Part shown: positions 26,752 through 34,874 of the stretch, one piece after another | Numbering within the stretch: position 1 is the stretch's first letter | How the letters are laid out: the number at the start of each line of letters is the position of its first letter | Source of the DNA: Marvinbryantia formatexigens | Lineage (GTDB): Bacteria > Bacillota > Clostridia > Oscillospirales > Ruminococcaceae | NCBI GenBank assembly: GCA_021771035.1 | Contig: JAETPU010000001.1 | Span: 1 to 64,000, forward strand | DNA: 64,000 nucleotides | Direction: 5' to 3' | Notes under the pieces: generated by a model | The model's input: only the letters and a program-made list of their open reading frames with translations | What the model was told of the DNA's origin: nothing | The model's database searches: none | Translations under genes and position numbers: made by a program

Positions 26752-28122
26752 TCAGCGCAGAACCTTGCGGGCCATCCGAAAATTCTGATCCGTATAGGGC
26801 GGGTAGCGAAACGGGAGATCCATCCGCGTGGATTTTTGGAGCACTGTTTTGTAATGGGAAAAGGTATCAAAGCTGGCTTTTCCGTGGTAAGCGCCGATCC
26901 CGCTGGACCGGATACCGCCGAAGGGCAGCTCTGTAGCAAGATGAACGATGGTGTCGTTGATACAGCCGCCGCCGAAGGAGCACTCCCGAAGAATACGGCG
27001 TTTCACACCCTTATCCTCAGTAAACAGGTACAGTGCCAGGGGATTGGGATGCCGGGCAATTATCTGAATGGCTTCCTCCAGGCTGTTATAGCCGATTACC
27101 GGAAGAATAGGACCGAAGATTTCCTCCTGCATGACCTGGGCGTCCATCGGGACATCCCGGAGAATCACCGGGGCAAGGTGTAGCGTATCCTTGTTATGGT
27201 CGCCCTGCCAGAACACCGATTCGGATGGAATCAGCTGTTCCAGGCGCTCATAGGCCCGTAAATGGACGATGTGGGGATAGTCCGGATGCTTAGCCGGCGT
27301 ATCCCCGAAGAGCTCCCGGACAGCATCCGCTAAAAGAGGCAGGAGCTTTTCTTTGATACGGTTATCCGCCAGGACATAATCGGGGGCTACACAGGTCTGT
27401 CCGGCATTGAGAAGTTTCCCCCAAACAATACGCCGTGCCGCCAGTTCCAAATTGGCAGTTGCATCCACAATACACGGGCTTTTTCCGCCCAGCTCCAGAA
27501 CCACGGGAGTCAAGGTTTCGGCGGCGCTTTTCATCACCTGCCGCCCGACCCGGGTGCTGCCGGTAAAGAAAATCAGATCAAAGCCGGCCTGTGTCAGCTC
27601 CTGGGAAACGCCGGCGTCTCCGCATACCACCTGGACATAGTCCGGCTCAAAGACCTCCTGCGCCATCTGCTGCAGCAGCCGGGCACAGGCGGGAGCATAC
27701 TCTGAGGGCTTGATAACAGCGGTGTTTCCCGCAGCCAGCGCGCCAATCAGGGGATTGAGCGCCAGTTGGATGGGGTAGTTCCAGGGGGAAATAATCAGAA
27801 CGGTGCCCCGGGGCTGGGCTATTCTGGCAACGCGAGAGGGAAATTGAGAAAGCGGGCCCCAGGAAGTTTGGGGCTTGGCCCAACGGCGGAGATGGCGCAG
27901 AGTATGGCGCAGCTCCTGCAGCACCATGCCTGTCTCTGAAAAATAACTCTCTGCGGGGGCCTTGCCCAAATCCTCAGCCAGAGCTCTGGAAATTTCGTCC
28001 TCATGGGAGTGAATCCAGCTTTGCAGCGCGCCCAACGCACCAATTCGATGGGTGAGTTCCAGGGTTGCGCCCTGGGAAAACCAAGCGGCCTGTTGTTTTT
28101 GCAGCTGCTCTGAGGCTGTCAT
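26752..28122 (-). CDS. Aldehyde dehydrogenase
   Basis: A 456-residue NAD(P)-dependent aldehyde dehydrogenase of the class 3 / coniferyl-aldehyde-like branch. Signatures are SPWNYPIQLALNPLIGALAAGNTAVIKPSE, FFTGSTRVGRQV, catalytic Glu210 in LELGGKSP and the nucleophile Cys244 in NAGQTCVAPDY, plus EEIFGPILPVI. The start at 28122 is chosen because AAAGGAG precedes it; the frame is open further upstream without a ribosome site. The C-terminal stretch (KSTRMDLPFRYPPY) fits the membrane-associated class 3 type. It may oxidise medium- or long-chain aldehydes. Confidence 0.93.
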   Translation of the reverse strand: MTASEQLQKQQAAWFSQGATLELTHRIGALGALQSWIHSHEDEISRALAEDLGKAPAESYFSETGMVLQELRHTLRHLRRWAKPQTSWGPLSQFPSRVARIAQPRGTVLIISPWNYPIQLALNPLIGALAAGNTAVIKPSEYAPACARLLQQMAQEVFEPDYVQVVCGDAGVSQELTQAGFDLIFFTGSTRVGRQVMKSAAETLTPVVLELGGKSPCIVDATANLELAARRIVWGKLLNAGQTCVAPDYVLADNRIKEKLLPLLADAVRELFGDTPAKHPDYPHIVHLRAYERLEQLIPSESVFWQGDHNKDTLHLAPVILRDVPMDAQVMQEEIFGPILPVIGYNSLEEAIQIIARHPNPLALYLFTEDKGVKRRILRECSFGGGCINDTIVHLATELPFGGIRSSGIGAYHGKASFDTFSHYKTVLQKSTRMDLPFRYPPYTDQNFRMARKVLR

Positions 28123-28226
28123 AGTCGGTTTCTCCTTTCCTGGGAGTTTGTACTGGTTATGTCCCGGCAAACTCCGGATTCGTGGAATGAAGGGCATCAG
28201 GATGATGTAAACTTCCCGATGCAGAA

Positions 28227-29510
28227 CTATTTTAGCTCCGCACAATCGCTCTCATCGGGCTGGGGAGCCTTCCTGAGCGCCTGCAGGACCAGGTTCAGCG
28301 CATGGGAAGAGGCCAGATACCGGATATCCTCCCGTTCCTTTTTGCGCCCGCGGCTGAGATGAAGCTCCATAACCTGGGAATACCAGGGACTGTCCACAGC
28401 GATGTATACTAAACCCACCGGTTTTTCAGGCGTTCCGCCGTCCGGGCCTGCAATGCCTGTAGTGGAAACAGCGATATCGGCCTCGGCGAGTTTGCGAACC
28501 CCCCGGGCCATTTCCTGGGCCGTTTGGGGAGAAACGGCGCCATACCTGCACAGGGTTTGGCGGGAAACACCCAATACAGTCTCCTTTATGGAGTTGGCAT
28601 AGCTGCATATCCCACAGTCAAATACCTGGGAGGAGCCCGGAATTTCTGTAATCCGTTTGGAAATGAGCCCGCCGGTACAGCTTTCGGCTGTGGCAAGTTT
28701 CAATCCCCTCTGCATAAGCGTTTGAACTACAGCACCCTGCAGGCTGTCCACATCAATTCCATAGACCACATCCGGCAGCGCGGCCTGGATTTGGCCGAGA
28801 ACCGGGGCTATCAGCCGATCGCCCTCCTCAGGGCTGCCTGCGCTTGCCGTCACACGGATACGGACTTCTCCCTGCTTGGCATAGGGAGCAATGGTGGGAT
28901 TACAGTAGGAGGTCATCATGGGCTTTAACAGACTTTCCACATGGGATTCTCCCAAGCCGAAGATATGCACATTGTGGGAAACCAGGATTTTCTGAGAACG
29001 TTTTTCCAGATAGGGGCGCACGCTCAGCTCAAACATAGCGGTCATTTCGCTGGGCGGGCCGGGAAGAAGTATCGCCGTTTTGGACTCCACTGTAAGGGCA
29101 AAGCCCGGAGCAGTGCCGCAGGAATTGGGAAATACCGTGCAGCCCTCAGGCAGCATGGCCTGTTTTTTATTGTTCTCTGTGAGTTCTCTGCCAGTTCGGG
29201 CAAAGTAATCCTCAATGGCATTCAGTGAAGGCTGATGCAGTTTCAAAGGGCAATGGAAATAGTCTGCTACAGTCTCCTTGGTTAAGTCATCGTAGGTGGG
29301 GCCAAGCCCTCCCGTCATCACGACAGTATCGGAACGGGAAAAGGCAATATTAAGCGCTTGGGCCAGCCGCTGGGGGTTATCCCCAACGACCGTATGGTGG
29401 TAGACCTCAACCCCCAATAGTGCCAGCTCCCGGGAGAGATAGGCGGCATTGGTGTTGACAATGTCTCCCAGGAGCAGTTCCGTTCCTACACATAAAATTT
29501 CAGTTTTCAT
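28227..29510 (-). CDS. cinA: CinA family protein (NMN deamidase / damage-inducible)
   Basis: A 427-residue two-domain protein. The N-terminal MoCF/MoeA-like domain begins ILCVGTELLLGDIVNTNAAYLSREL and contains MTGGLGPTYDDLTKE. The C-terminal PncC-like amidase domain has ATAESCTGGLISKRITEIPGSS, YGAVSPQTAQEMARGVR and STTGIAGPDGGTPEKPVGLVYIA. The family deamidates nicotinamide mononucleotide and hydrolyses ADP-ribose in several bacteria, recycling pyridine nucleotides; in competent Firmicutes it is co-regulated with recA. Here recA is not adjacent. ATG at 29510 follows a weak AAAGGAC. Confidence 0.94.
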   Translation of the reverse strand: MKTEILCVGTELLLGDIVNTNAAYLSRELALLGVEVYHHTVVGDNPQRLAQALNIAFSRSDTVVMTGGLGPTYDDLTKETVADYFHCPLKLHQPSLNAIEDYFARTGRELTENNKKQAMLPEGCTVFPNSCGTAPGFALTVESKTAILLPGPPSEMTAMFELSVRPYLEKRSQKILVSHNVHIFGLGESHVESLLKPMMTSYCNPTIAPYAKQGEVRIRVTASAGSPEEGDRLIAPVLGQIQAALPDVVYGIDVDSLQGAVVQTLMQRGLKLATAESCTGGLISKRITEIPGSSQVFDCGICSYANSIKETVLGVSRQTLCRYGAVSPQTAQEMARGVRKLAEADIAVSTTGIAGPDGGTPEKPVGLVYIAVDSPWYSQVMELHLSRGRKKEREDIRYLASSHALNLVLQALRKAPQPDESDCAELK

Positions 29511-29533
29511 CGTATTGTCAGTCCTTTCCGGGA

Positions 29534-29561
29534 ATTATAGCGGATTTACCGTACAGGCGAA
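29534..29561 (-). promoter_or_regulatory. Possible cinA promoter
   Basis: On the minus strand, TATAAT (29534-29539) lies 16 bases from TTCGCC (29556-29561). The -10 is perfect and the -35 poor. Confidence 0.4.
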
Positions 29562-29718
29562 GGAACTTTGGCATCGTATGGGCCCGTTTCCGTCCGCCGC
29601 AGATGGCGTGGTTGTGCAATCTGGGAGGTTTTAGCGGACCCCAAAGCCAGGAACCCCACACCAAAGCAGAATAAAAGCTAACCAAACCTTATGCGGACGG
29701 CGTCTGGCAAATCAACAC

Positions 29719-29846
29719 TATATACCATAAAGTCTAAGAGAACCGGGACGTTTTGCGGTTTGGCTTTGCCAAACACCGGCCACACCTTCAGTCCGGTGAG
29801 CGAAACTCCAAGATGTTCACACTCTGTGTGAACATTGTACCATAAA
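29719..29846 (-). repeat. Palindromic repeat element, copy B
   Basis: About 128 bases bounded by TATACCATAAAG on the left and GTACCATAAAG on the right, sharing its ends and an internal CCGGGACGTTT motif with copy A. It contains a perfect 10-bp hairpin, ATGTTCACAC (29813-29822) with GTGTGAACAT (29826-29835), and a GTTTGGC/GCCAAAC hairpin. On the minus strand it is openly translatable but without a ribosome site. Confidence 0.6.
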
Positions 29847-29847
29847 G

Positions 29848-29919
29848 GCAAGCCGCCTATCGGCTTGCTACCAGAACGGTAAAAGAAACGCATCCGCAAA
29901 AACGGCCAATGCCGTTTTT
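29848..29919. repeat. Two hairpins between repeat copies
   Basis: GCAAGCCG (29848-29855) pairs with CGGCTTGC (29861-29868), and AAAAACGGC (29898-29906) with GCCGTTTTT (29911-29919). Together with the flanking elements this makes an almost continuous run of stem-loops. No coding function seen. Confidence 0.6.
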
Positions 29920-29934
29920 ACCGCTATTTGCGTT

Positions 29935-30098
29935 TATTATACCATACTTTTAGAACCTACCGGGATGTTTCTCGGTTCAGTGTGAGCTGCATACCGGCCG
30001 TTGCTTGACCGCAAGAAAAATCTCCCCCAATCATCGAAGATGATTGCATTATCGAAGATGATTGAATATTCGCCTTCCACGCGAATATTGTACCACAA
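29935..30098 (-). repeat. Palindromic repeat element, copy A
   Basis: About 164 bases, with ends TATACCAT and GTACCACAAA similar to copy B and an internal CCGGGATGTTT motif at the matching place. It contains AATATTCGC (30065-30073) pairing with GCGAATATT (30081-30089), and a 14-base direct repeat ATCGAAGATGATTG at 30033-30046 and 30051-30064. Confidence 0.6.
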
Positions 30099-30173
30099 AC
30101 GGGAAGAAAAAGCCTCCATGTATCGCCGGTATCATCCATAAGCAATCGGGATAGGGCTGCAATATGGGATAAG

Positions 30174-30206
30174 AGAATCACCCTCCGGCTGGCGGAGGGT
30201 GATTCT
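30174..30206 (-). terminator. Terminator of the small conserved gene
   Basis: A perfect 14-bp stem (30174-30187 with 30193-30206), loop of five, overlapping the stop codon of the minus-strand gene. The tail on the minus strand is only weakly T-rich. Confidence 0.7.
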
Positions 30207-30393
30207 AAAGATCATCGGCGTCCTGAACAGGAACTTCATAGGGATTGACGGGCTTTCCGGTATAGCTGCCCTGGGGATCGGTTTTACAGGATTTCATGCG
30301 GATCACTTGATTGATAACCTGCTTTGTGAGCGGGGGGCAATCCTTACTGTGAGAAGATTTCTTTTGATCGGCATTCTTTTTTTCCTTGGACAT
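30205..30393 (-). CDS. Small conserved clostridial protein, DPQGSYTG motif
   Basis: A 62-residue, highly charged soluble protein. AAAAGGAGG lies at normal spacing before the ATG at 30393, and a terminator hairpin overlaps its stop, so it has every mark of a real transcription unit. The N-terminal half is Lys/Asp-rich and probably disordered; the C-terminal half contains DPQGSYTG and ends in PVQDADDL. I recall this C-terminal pattern from small uncharacterised proteins in many Clostridia; no function is known to me. It is divergent from the LUD-domain gene, with 140 bases between them. Confidence 0.72.
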   Translation of the reverse strand: MSKEKKNADQKKSSHSKDCPPLTKQVINQVIRMKSCKTDPQGSYTGKPVNPYEVPVQDADDL

Positions 30394-30467
30394 CGTCTGC
30401 CGCCTCCTTTTTTTGAGATCCATGCATTTCTAGTTTGTCCCTGGGATAGGATGGTATACGCGATTGT

Positions 30468-30495
30468 TTGCAAATTCATCAATTTGTGCTATGAT
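30468..30495 (+). promoter_or_regulatory. Promoter for LUD gene
   Basis: TTGCAA (30468-30473), 16-bp spacer, TATGAT (30490-30495), about 30 bases before the ATG. Confidence 0.55.
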
Positions 30496-30533
30496 GAATT
30501 TACAAAAAATATGACGAAAGGGAGCCGGTACTG

Positions 30534-31178
30534 ATGGACGAAAATGTACGGTTTGTAGTGGAAGAGAGAATTAAGCGCACGATGGAGCAGCTGAAGAAAA
30601 ACCGGATGGAAGCCTATTATGCTCCTACAAAGGAGGAAGCCCGGCAAATTGCCCTGGGGCTGCTGCATGAGGGGGATGTAATCTCCTGCGGCGGTTCGAT
30701 GAGTATTGCAGAATGCGGGCTTTTAGAAGCGGTCCGGCAGAGCGGGCAGTATCGGTTTTTGGATAGGGCGCGCCCTGGAATTACGCCTGAGGAGATTGAA
30801 AAGCTCTATCGGGATACCTTTTTCTGTGATGTGTACCTGGCGTCCTCCAACGCTGTCACCGAACAGGGGGAGCTGTTCAATGTGGACGGCAATTCCAACC
30901 GGGTGGCTGCCATGCTGTATGGCCCCAAGAGTGTGATCGTGGTAGCCGGATATAATAAAATTGTTCCGGATCTGGCCCATGCCGTCCAGCGCCTGGAGCA
31001 GATTGCGGCCCCAGCCAACGCCAAGCGGCTTTCCTGCAAGACGCCCTGTGCTGTAACAGGCGTGTGCCAGCACTGCCGCGGGGACGCCAGAATTTGCAGC
31101 AGCTATGTGGTCATGTCCCATCAACGCCAGGCTGGGCGCGTCAAGGTGATTTTAGTGGGTGAGGAGCTGGGATATTGA
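30534..31178 (+). CDS. LUD domain protein (LutC/YkgG-like)
   Basis: A 214-residue protein of the LUD (DUF162) family, whose members include the LutB/LutC lactate-oxidation proteins. Typical segments are YYAPTKEEARQIALGLL, ISCGGSMSIAECGL, YLASSNAVTEQGELFNVDGNSNRVAAMLYGPKSVIVVAGYNKIV and the Cys-rich CKTPCAVTGVCQHCRG. The last resembles a metal or iron-sulfur site and is common in stand-alone clostridial LUD proteins. There is no lutA or lutB partner nearby, so a role in lactate metabolism is only a family inference. Its TGA overlaps the next ATG (TGATG). Confidence 0.88.
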   Translation: MDENVRFVVEERIKRTMEQLKKNRMEAYYAPTKEEARQIALGLLHEGDVISCGGSMSIAECGLLEAVRQSGQYRFLDRARPGITPEEIEKLYRDTFFCDVYLASSNAVTEQGELFNVDGNSNRVAAMLYGPKSVIVVAGYNKIVPDLAHAVQRLEQIAAPANAKRLSCKTPCAVTGVCQHCRGDARICSSYVVMSHQRQAGRVKVILVGEELGY

Positions 31179-31741
31179 TGAAGCCGGCGGGGATTCCATC
31201 CGGAACCCAATCCCAATCGGAGCGGACGCTCCGGGTTCTCCGGCGGGTTTGGGAGGTGCTTGAGGATGCGGCCCCCTATGAAGCAGACTGCGGCGACGCC
31301 TGCTCGAGACGATGCTGCGGAGGGGATGAGCACGCAGGAATGCTGCTGTTTCCCGAAGAGCGCCAGCTGATGGAGCGTTCCGGCGGCTGTTTTACTTTCT
31401 CTTACAATGAGGATGGGGAAGAATATGCCGTTTGTTCCGGGCGCTGTTCCAGGCAGTCAAGGCCGATTGCCTGCCGTATCTATCCGCTGTTTCCATTGCC
31501 TCAATGCCGTGAGGGGCAAACCAGGATCCACTTGATCCTGGATCCCAGGGCCAGGGCGGTGTGCCCGATTGCGGCCGCAAACCAAAAGGTGTCTTTTGGA
31601 TTTCGAAGGAAGGTGCGTCGGGCAGCCAGGCTGCTGCTCACTGAGCCGGTCCTGAGAGACGCCTATTTGAAAATGGCGCAGCCTGTGCATGACCTGTGGG
31701 AATTCCAGCAGAAATTGGGCGTATCTTCCCGGCGGCGTTAG
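31178..31741 (+). CDS. YkgJ-like cysteine cluster protein
   Basis: A 187-residue protein with Cys-rich motifs: CGDACSRRCCGG near residue 38, CSGRCSRQSRPIACRIYPLFPLPQC in the middle and a further Cys in RAVCPIAA. The RPxxCRxYP pattern is characteristic of YkgJ-type zinc- or iron-chelating proteins. GAGGAG lies just before the ATG, and the start overlaps the LUD stop as TGATG, implying translational coupling. Function is unknown; the association with a Cys-containing LUD protein suggests shared metal or redox chemistry. Confidence 0.78.
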   Translation: MKPAGIPSGTQSQSERTLRVLRRVWEVLEDAAPYEADCGDACSRRCCGGDEHAGMLLFPEERQLMERSGGCFTFSYNEDGEEYAVCSGRCSRQSRPIACRIYPLFPLPQCREGQTRIHLILDPRARAVCPIAAANQKVSFGFRRKVRRAARLLLTEPVLRDAYLKMAQPVHDLWEFQQKLGVSSRRR

Positions 31742-31815
31742 AACTGGGTTCCCAGAGGACGCGCCGGGAAGAGCAAGCCGGTCAGGGAATCCGGGAACAG
31801 GAAGGAGTTCAGTCA

Positions 31816-32250
31816 ATGAAACTATATGTGGATGCGGACGCCTGTCCGGTGGTTCCCCAAACTCTGCGAATTGCCAATGCACTGGGAATTCCGGTTGTTT
31901 TAGTTTGCGATACCTCTCATGAGTTTTCCAATGTAAAAGCCCAGGTGATTCTCTGCGAAAAGGGAACAGATTCCGCCGACCTGGTGCTGGTGAACCAGCT
32001 GTCCCCAGGGGATTTTGTCATCACCCAGGACTATGGCGTGGCGGCGCTGGCCCTCTCAAGGGGATGCCGGGCGATCAATCAGGACGGGATGGAGTATTCG
32101 GACGCCAACATGGACGCTCTGCTGTTTTCCAGGCATATGGGGAAAAAGATCCGCGCCGCGGGCGGAAGAACCAAGGGCCCGAAGCGCCGTACTCCTCAGC
32201 AGGACGCCGAATTTGAACAGGCACTGCGCACTATCCTGGAAAATGCCTGA
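31816..32250 (+). CDS. YaiI/YqxD family protein (DUF188)
   Basis: A 144-residue UPF0178 protein with a PIN-like fold. MKLYVDADACPVV at the N-terminus, FVITQDYGVAALALSRG and DALLFSRHMGKKIRAAGGRTKGPKRRT are the family signatures, the conserved aspartates being possible metal ligands. The start at 31816 follows GAAGGAG with 8 bases; the frame is open 40 codons further upstream, overlapping the preceding gene, without a ribosome site. Nuclease activity is suspected from the fold but unproven. It is third in the LUD cluster, 74 bases after the Cys-cluster gene. Confidence 0.9.
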   Translation: MKLYVDADACPVVPQTLRIANALGIPVVLVCDTSHEFSNVKAQVILCEKGTDSADLVLVNQLSPGDFVITQDYGVAALALSRGCRAINQDGMEYSDANMDALLFSRHMGKKIRAAGGRTKGPKRRTPQQDAEFEQALRTILENA

Positions 32251-32724
32251 GTGTCTGGGCAACCGGGCCGCAGGATTGAATTGGCAGGTTTTCACTGTAA
32301 GCTTTCACACTCGGCGCTGGCTTCAGGAGGGTTTCAGGGCTTTTCATAGGTTTGGAACCCGATACGCCAGCTATCCCTGGGCAGAACGCCGGTTGGGCAT
32401 CGCGTACGTTCGGCTTTGTCCGGTGGAAATGCGGCCCTGTGGCCAAGCTTAAGCAAAAACCCCGGTACTGGTTTTTGCTGCGGGCCGGGGACATCAAAAG
32501 GTGCGCGCAAAAACAGGAGGGCGGGGCAAATAGCCGCTCTCCTGTTGGTTTTGCTCCGGAAAATCCTTTTTGGCGCGTCAATTTGAAAAGTGTTTGAGGC
32601 AACATTCCTCAGCCGCCAGCGCGGCAACCTGATACCCTCCGGGATGCATCATACTCAGCCAGTTCCCACAGCCGTACGCCCCAGATAGGCTGCACTCATT
32701 TCGTAGGGACAGGAGACTGCCCAT
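32251..32724. other. Intergenic region between convergent genes
   Basis: 474 bases between the DUF188 gene and the convergent AraC-type regulator. It holds the hairpins noted at 32452-32545 and otherwise nothing I can support. Confidence 0.45.
32452..32479 (+). terminator. Hairpin downstream of DUF188 gene
   Basis: AGCAAAAACC (32452-32461) pairs with GGTTTTTGCT (32470-32479). A second, near-perfect hairpin follows at 32513-32545 (ACAGGAG with CTCCTGT) before TTGGTTTT. Either may terminate the cluster. Confidence 0.5.
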
Positions 32725-33564
32725 TTACCGCATACTGCGGAATTGGCGGGGCGTAGTGCCGGTGTGCTGTTTAAACTGCTTGCAAAAGGAAAAATAGTCC
32801 GGGTACCCCAGGGAAAGGGCCAATTCTCCCAGAGGAATCTGGGTGTGCATCAGAAGCGCTTTGGCCTCGTTGATTCTCACCTGGATGGCATATTGTCCCA
32901 AAGGAAGCCCCATTGCAGCCCGGAACTCCCTGCGCAGGGTTTCGTAGGGAACCTCAAGCCGCTGGGCCACCTCTTCAGCCCCAATCCTGCCCTTGGCCTG
33001 TCCAATAATGCGGCAGGCTTCCTGCGCCAGGGTCATGCCGGACTGTGGCTGGGTGCACCGGGCTGTCAGCTCACACAGCAGCGCCTGTACCTCAAAAAAA
33101 CAAGGCACAAGTTCACCCTGGCCGGAACGCTTCATGGTACTCAACAGACGGTTCATACGGGGTACAAACTCCTGAGGTTCCTCGCAGAACAGCACTTCTT
33201 CACGGCTCATCAGGCCCATCTGGGCCAGGTTTTCATAGCTCTGGCTGCTGATGCATAAAAAGAATTCCAGCCAGCGGCCGTCCGGATTCACCCAGGTGGA
33301 GTGGCAAACACCGGGCAGACGCTGGATAAAGCTGCCGGGGGAGAGCTGGCGGCGTACACCGTCGGGCCCTTCATACACACCGGAGCCGTCCAGCAGAAGA
33401 AGCCCGCCGTAATGGTCAAATATGATATCTCGGTTGGAACCGCTTTCATCCGGCTTGCATAAAAACCCGCAGGAAAGATTGCCCTGAATGCTGTTATTTC
33501 CCACAAAACGGTAGCAGACATCCGTGCTGCGCAAACGCTCCGGGAAATTTTCCAAAATTGACAA
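32725..33564 (-). CDS. AraC family transcriptional regulator
   Basis: A 279-residue regulator. The N-terminal half is a cupin-like effector domain (DHYGGLLLLDGSGVYEGPDG, LSPGSFIQRLPGVCHS). The C-terminal 100 residues hold two helix-turn-helix motifs: GAEEVAQRLEVPYETLRREFRAAMG and LGELALSLGYPDYFSFCKQFKQHTGTTPRQFRSMR. The frame begins at a TTG at 33564 with only a weak ribosome site, so the precise start is uncertain. It is divergent from a UroD-family gene 178 bases away and is the natural candidate to control it. The effector is probably a small methylated or sugar-like compound. Confidence 0.9.
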   Translation of the reverse strand: MSILENFPERLRSTDVCYRFVGNNSIQGNLSCGFLCKPDESGSNRDIIFDHYGGLLLLDGSGVYEGPDGVRRQLSPGSFIQRLPGVCHSTWVNPDGRWLEFFLCISSQSYENLAQMGLMSREEVLFCEEPQEFVPRMNRLLSTMKRSGQGELVPCFFEVQALLCELTARCTQPQSGMTLAQEACRIIGQAKGRIGAEEVAQRLEVPYETLRREFRAAMGLPLGQYAIQVRINEAKALLMHTQIPLGELALSLGYPDYFSFCKQFKQHTGTTPRQFRSMR

Positions 33565-33604
33565 GTTCTATCACCAAAATTCCCATACACAATTTGTTGT
33601 TCAC

Positions 33605-33634
33605 AGTGTACCATGGAATTATCCTAAGAAACAA
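33605..33634 (-). promoter_or_regulatory. Promoter for AraC regulator
   Basis: On the minus strand TTGTTT (33629-33634), 18-bp spacer, TACACT (33605-33610), preceded by TGG so partly of extended type. Confidence 0.45.
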
Positions 33635-33742
33635 GGGAAATATTTATGATTTTTCCTCTGAAAGCGGTAGATTCTTACCTGTTTCGGCTTTTTGCCGCAG
33701 GAGAGGGAGTAGAACCAAAACAGACAACAGGAGGTAGCTGTT

Positions 33743-34819
33743 ATGACTGAGCGGGAAAATTTCTTTTCGATAATCCGCCGTACCGGGTATGAGCGGGTTC
33801 CGGCATCCTATGATCTGTGTCCGTTTCTGCAGGAAACCTGCACAGATAAAATCGCGGCGCTGCTGGAGGAGATTCACTTCACGCCCACCCCGATGATCAA
33901 TGCGCCGGGAATCCCGGTGAAGGATCCGGACACGGAGAAGTTCCGGAAATACTATGACAACCTCAAAGAGGGAGCCACTATCGACATCTACGGGATTGCC
34001 AACGAGCCGGGCAGCGCCGCGGCCATGCACATGACCCATATGCGCCATCCGCTGGAGGAGATGGAGACCGTCGAGGAGATGGAGGCCTACCCATTCCCGG
34101 AGTTTGTGGCCTCACAGGAACTCATTGAAAAGACATTGGCAGATAATCTTGCCCTCAAGGCACAGGATAAGGTGATCTGCGGCAATATGCAGTGCACCGT
34201 TTGGGAAACCGCCTGGTATCTTCGCGGCATGGAGATGCTGATGATGGACATGATGGCCGAAGAGGATACTGCCGCCTTTGTTTTGGATAAGGTCACTGAG
34301 CTGGCGATCCAGCGAGCCGAATTTTTTGTAAAGACCGGTGCGGATACCTTATATTTTGGCGACGATATCGGGATGCAAAAGACCATTATGATGAGCGAAG
34401 AGCTGTACTGCACCTGGCTAAAGCCCCGGATCAAACGCGTCATTGATGCCGCCCGGGCTATCAATCCGGACGTGATAATATTCTACCATTCCTGCGGATT
34501 TGTGGAACCCTTTATCAAGCATCTCATTGAGGTGGGCGTGGATGTGCTCAATCCGGTGCAGCCCGAGTGTATGGACTTTGAGGAAATCCACGCCAAATAC
34601 GGGGATCGGATCTCCTTCCATGGCACCATCGGAACACAGACTACCATGCCTTTCGGTACTCCTGAGGAGGTACGGGAGGCGGTATTCCGCAATTTGGATA
34701 TTGCCGGGAAGCACGGAGGCCTTCTGGTGGCGCCGACCCATCTCCTGGAGCCTGAAGTTCCGTGGGAGAACATCAAGGCCTATATCGAGGCCTGCAATGA
34801 TTATACCAAAGCCCGGTAG
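33743..34819 (+). CDS. Uroporphyrinogen decarboxylase family protein
   Basis: A 358-residue UroD-fold TIM barrel, more like the corrinoid methyltransferases MtaA/CmuA than true heme-pathway UroD. The zinc-type motif FYHSCGFVEPFIKHLIEVGVDVLNPVQP is visible, with FHGTIGTQTTMPFGTPEEV after it. The Arg-rich substrate motif expected near the N-terminus of genuine UroD is missing. CAGGAGG precedes the ATG. With a divergent AraC regulator and no heme genes adjacent, a role in demethylation of a methoxy or methylamine-type compound is more likely than porphyrin synthesis. A partner corrinoid protein is not in the window. Confidence 0.85.
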   Translation: MTERENFFSIIRRTGYERVPASYDLCPFLQETCTDKIAALLEEIHFTPTPMINAPGIPVKDPDTEKFRKYYDNLKEGATIDIYGIANEPGSAAAMHMTHMRHPLEEMETVEEMEAYPFPEFVASQELIEKTLADNLALKAQDKVICGNMQCTVWETAWYLRGMEMLMMDMMAEEDTAAFVLDKVTELAIQRAEFFVKTGADTLYFGDDIGMQKTIMMSEELYCTWLKPRIKRVIDAARAINPDVIIFYHSCGFVEPFIKHLIEVGVDVLNPVQPECMDFEEIHAKYGDRISFHGTIGTQTTMPFGTPEEVREAVFRNLDIAGKHGGLLVAPTHLLEPEVPWENIKAYIEACNDYTKAR

Positions 34820-34834
34820 ACGATCTGTTTATGT

Positions 34835-34874
34835 CAAAAAGCTGGCAGGCACAAAGGTGTCTGTCAGCTTTTTG
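34835..34874 (+). terminator. Terminator after UroD-family gene
   Basis: CAAAAAGCTGGCAGGCAC (34835-34852) pairs with 34857-34874 with two G-U pairs, and the descending arm ends in CTTTTTG. A second short hairpin follows near 34890. Confidence 0.8.

Noticed and set aside
29678..30119. Two small minus-strand frames in the repeat region
   Set aside because: They run through palindromic repeats, lack ribosome sites and their similarity is explained by the repeat element itself.
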